64,000 nucleotides of DNA from Micromonospora citrea (GTDB lineage Bacteria; Actinomycetota; Actinomycetes; Mycobacteriales; Micromonosporaceae), in assembly GCF_900090315.1 (NCBI RefSeq), contig NZ_FMHZ01000002.1, positions 4,868,501 to 4,932,500 on the forward strand. Direction: 5' to 3'. The notes beneath the pieces are model-generated. The model was not told the origin of the DNA and ran no database searches. It saw only the letters and a program-made list of their open reading frames with translations. Each line of letters begins with the position of its first letter. Within the stretch, counting starts at the first letter, position 1. Below are positions 61,629-64,000 of this stretch, in pieces. The translations under genes were made by a program, and so were the position numbers.

Positions 61629-62270
61629 ATGACCGACATGCACATGCAAGCGAAGCCGCTCCGGGCGATCGAGGCCCGCGGTGGCGACAACATTGGCAAC
61701 CTCGATGACTCGGTCTACAACCGGTTGCTCAAGGAGCGCATCATCTTCCTGGGCAGCGAGGTGACCGACCAGGTCGCCAACCGCATCTGCGCGCAGCTCC
61801 TGCTGCTCGCCGCGGAGGACCCGGACCGCGACATCAACCTGTGGATCAACTCGCCGGGTGGTTCGGTCTACTCCGGCATGGCGATCTACGACACGATGCA
61901 GTTCATCGACAACGACGTGTCGACCGTGGCGATGGGCATGGCGGCCTCGATGGGCCAGCTGCTGCTCTGCGCCGGCACCAAGGGCAAGCGCTACGCCCTG
62001 CCGCACGCGCGGATCATGATGCACCAGCCCTCGGGCGGCATGGGCGGCACGGCGTCCGACATCGCCATCCAGGCGGAGCAGATGCTCTACACCAAGCGGA
62101 TGTTCCAGGAGCGGGTCGCCTTCCACACCGGGCAGAGCCAGGCGCAGATCGAGGCCGATTCCGACCGCGACCGCTGGTTCACCGCCCAGGAGGCCATGGA
62201 CTACGGCTTCATCGACAAGGTGATCACCGGAGCCACGCAGGTTCCGGAAGGCGCCGGGACCCTGAGCTGA
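61629..62270 (+). CDS. clpP1: ATP-dependent Clp protease proteolytic subunit 1
   Basis: 213 residues. Catalytic Ser in [14 protein letters not shown], His in [11 protein letters not shown], and Asp in the [11 protein letters not shown] region. [20 protein letters not shown] and [20 protein letters not shown] are standard ClpP. In actinobacteria ClpP1 and ClpP2 form a mixed, essential tetradecamer. ATG at 61629 follows AGGGCTGCC. Clp protease with ClpX and ClpC1 degrades tagged and regulatory proteins. clpP2 follows after 10 bp. Confidence 0.97.
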   Translation: MTDMHMQAKPLRAIEARGGDNIGNLDDSVYNRLLKERIIFLGSEVTDQVANRICAQLLLLAAEDPDRDINLWINSPGGSVYSGMAIYDTMQFIDNDVSTVAMGMAASMGQLLLCAGTKGKRYALPHARIMMHQPSGGMGGTASDIAIQAEQMLYTKRMFQERVAFHTGQSQAQIEADSDRDRWFTAQEAMDYGFIDKVITGATQVPEGAGTLS

Positions 62271-62280
62271 GGAGCTGACG

Positions 62281-62943
62281 ATGACCGACCTGAGCCTGCC
62301 GCCGCAGTTCGCGGCCGTGCACAACCGCTACGTCCTGCCGTCGTTCGTCGAGCGCACGTCGTACGGGGTCAAGGAATCCAACCCCTACAACAAGCTCTTC
62401 GAGGACCGGATCATCTTCCTCGGCGTCCAGGTCGACGACGCGTCGGCCAACGACGTGATGGCGCAGCTGCTGACGCTCGAGGGCACCGACCCGGACCGTG
62501 ACATCATCATGTACATCAACTCCCCGGGTGGCTCGTTCACCGCCATGACGGCGATCTACGACACCATGCAGTACGTCCGGCCGGACATCCAGACGGTCTG
62601 CCTCGGCCAGGCGGCCAGCGCCGCGGCCGTCCTGCTGGCCGCCGGCACCCCGGGCAAGCGCATGGCGCTGCCGAACTCGCGGATCATCATCCACCAGCCG
62701 GCCACCGAGGGCGGCTACGGGCAGGGCTCGGACATCGAGATCCAGGCCCGGGAGATCCTGCGGATGCGGACCCAGCTGGAGGAGATGCTCTCCCGGCACT
62801 GCAACCAGCCGATCGACAAGGTCCGCAAGGACATCGACCGTGACAAGATCATGACGGCCGAGGAGTCTCGGGAGTACGGGCTGGTGGACACCATCCTCAC
62901 CAGCCGGAAGAAGGGCCTGCTGGCGGCCAACGCCGCCAGCTGA
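62281..62943 (+). CDS. clpP2: ATP-dependent Clp protease proteolytic subunit 2
   Basis: 220 residues. Catalytic Ser in GQAASAAAVLLAAG, His in SRIIIHQPATEGG, Asp in RKDIDRDKIMTAEE. YINSPGGSFTAMTAIYDTMQ is the oxyanion strand. It has the ClpP2-type N-terminus and the C-terminal SRKKGLLAANAAS. ATG at 62281 overlaps no gene; ribosome site GAGGAG. It is the partner of ClpP1. Confidence 0.97.
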   Translation: MTDLSLPPQFAAVHNRYVLPSFVERTSYGVKESNPYNKLFEDRIIFLGVQVDDASANDVMAQLLTLEGTDPDRDIIMYINSPGGSFTAMTAIYDTMQYVRPDIQTVCLGQAASAAAVLLAAGTPGKRMALPNSRIIIHQPATEGGYGQGSDIEIQAREILRMRTQLEEMLSRHCNQPIDKVRKDIDRDKIMTAEESREYGLVDTILTSRKKGLLAANAAS

Positions 62944-63148
62944 GCACCACGCGTCGAGGTCGGCCGGGAGTACGCTCCCGGCCGACCGTCTGACACACCC
63001 GTTTTGGGGGTCGGAGAAACCTCCGCCAGCGGGTAACGTCGGGTCTGTACCGCTGCGCCGGATCCTCCGGCGGGGTGAACGAGGCGGGCGGCGTACCGTC
63101 CGCAGGTCAGGGCCGGGTCTCCGGCCGATGAGTGCAGGGAGAACGTAG

Positions 63149-64000
63149 GTGGCACGGATCGGTGACGGCGGCGACCTACTGAAATGCTCCTTCTGCGGCA
63201 AGTCGCAGAAGCAGGTCAAGAAGCTCATCGCGGGCCCAGGGGTCTACATCTGCGACGAGTGCATCGATCTCTGCAACGAGATCATCGAGGAGGAGCTGGC
63301 CGAGTCCGGCGAGGTGAAGTGGGAAGAGCTTCCCAAGCCGATGGAGATCTGCCAGTTCCTCGACAACTACGTCGTCGGGCAGGACCAGGCCAAGAAGGCG
63401 CTCGCCGTCGCGGTCTACAACCACTACAAGCGGATCCAGGCCGAGGCTGCCGGCGCTCCGGGCTCCGGCGGTGACGCCGTCGAGCTGGCCAAGTCCAACA
63501 TCCTGCTGCTGGGTCCGACGGGGTGCGGCAAGACCCACCTGGCGCAGACCCTGGCGCGGATGCTGAACGTGCCGTTCGCCATCGCCGACGCCACCGCCCT
63601 GACGGAGGCGGGCTACGTCGGCGAGGACGTGGAGAACATCCTCCTCAAGCTGATCCAGGCGGCGGACTACGACATCAAGCGCGCCGAGACCGGCATCATC
63701 TACATCGACGAGGTCGACAAGATCGCCCGCAAGTCGGAAAACCCGTCGATCACCCGGGACGTCTCCGGCGAGGGCGTCCAGCAGGCACTGCTGAAGATGC
63801 TCGAAGGCACGGTGGCCAACGTGCCGCCGCAGGGTGGGCGCAAGCACCCGCACCAGGAGTTCATCCAGATCGACACCACCAACGTGCTGTTCATCTGCGG
63901 TGGCGCCTTCGCGGGGCTCGACCAGATCATCGAGGCCCGCACCGGCCACGGCGGCACCGGCTTCGGCGCCCGGCTCCGGTCGGTCAGCGAGCGTTCGACC
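63149..64000 (+). CDS. clpX: ClpX ATPase, 3' end outside window
   Basis: 284 codons visible. Zinc-binding domain with CSFCGKSQ and [10 protein letters not shown], then the AAA+ unfoldase: Walker [21 protein letters not shown], pore-loop [11 protein letters not shown], Walker [19 protein letters not shown]. It selects substrates by tags and feeds them to ClpP1P2. The GTG at 63149 follows AGGGAGAACGTAG. About 205 bp separates it from clpP2, so it may have its own promoter. Confidence 0.97.
   Translation, partial: MARIGDGGDLLKCSFCGKSQKQVKKLIAGPGVYICDECIDLCNEIIEEELAESGEVKWEELPKPMEICQFLDNYVVGQDQAKKALAVAVYNHYKRIQAEAAGAPGSGGDAVELAKSNILLLGPTGCGKTHLAQTLARMLNVPFAIADATALTEAGYVGEDVENILLKLIQAADYDIKRAETGIIYIDEVDKIARKSENPSITRDVSGEGVQQALLKMLEGTVANVPPQGGRKHPHQEFIQIDTTNVLFICGGAFAGLDQIIEARTGHGGTGFGARLRSVSERST

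Overview
The window looks like chromosome of a high-GC filamentous actinomycete, most probably Micromonosporaceae (Micromonospora/Salinispora-like). The basis is very high GC, frequent GTG starts, ATGA-overlapping operons, a mycothiol-type nitroreductase homologue, paired clpP1-clpP2-clpX behind trigger factor, and an AICE-type integrated element. The genus is inferred, not shown.

Layout. 1-5.3 kb: the 5' part of an MFS transporter gene, a MscS channel, an HNH nuclease, a class F-like sortase with an adjacent membrane-tethered secreted protein, and an Lrp/AsnC regulator. 5.5-16.4 kb: an eleven-gene operon for tryptophan degradation through kynurenine, 3-hydroxyanthranilate and 2-aminomuconate to pyruvate and acetyl-CoA. 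Every step is encoded except kynurenine formamidase. The divergent Lrp gene is its likely regulator. 16.4-28.4 kb: a secreted PET-hydrolase/cutinase-like enzyme, an amidase, two small conserved proteins, aminopeptidase N, a DsbA-fold nitroreductase homologue, DUF1015, RpiB, small hypotheticals and a secreted trypsin-like protease.

28.9-36.4 kb is the most striking region. A compact operon encodes an NRPS-like adenylation-carrier-reductase protein, an aldo/keto reductase, a sulfotransferase-like protein, a HK97-fold encapsulin-like shell protein and an MFS exporter. This fits a natural-product (family 3) encapsulin: a biosynthetic pathway built around a protein nanocompartment. Convergent to it lie a DAO-type oxidase, a subtilase with several altered catalytic-site motifs, and a membrane-spanning Hsp70-propeller fusion.

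45.66-59.59 kb is an integrated element of about 13.9 kb bounded by a 30-bp perfect direct repeat of the 3' end of tRNA-Gly(TCC). It has the rep-xis-int order of actinomycete integrative and conjugative elements (AICEs). It appears decayed: no FtsK/TraB-type translocase is visible, the SpdB-like gene is truncated, and the replication initiator is frameshifted by a 23/24-bp tandem duplication. Cargo includes an IS256 element, an IS5-type element with a nonsense codon, a Nudix gene (the pSAM2 Pif class) and a 1089-residue NACHT-LRR NTPase of visibly lower GC, probably an antiphage protein. Host sequence resumes with tRNA-Gly, tRNA-Pro, tig, clpP1, clpP2 and the start of clpX.
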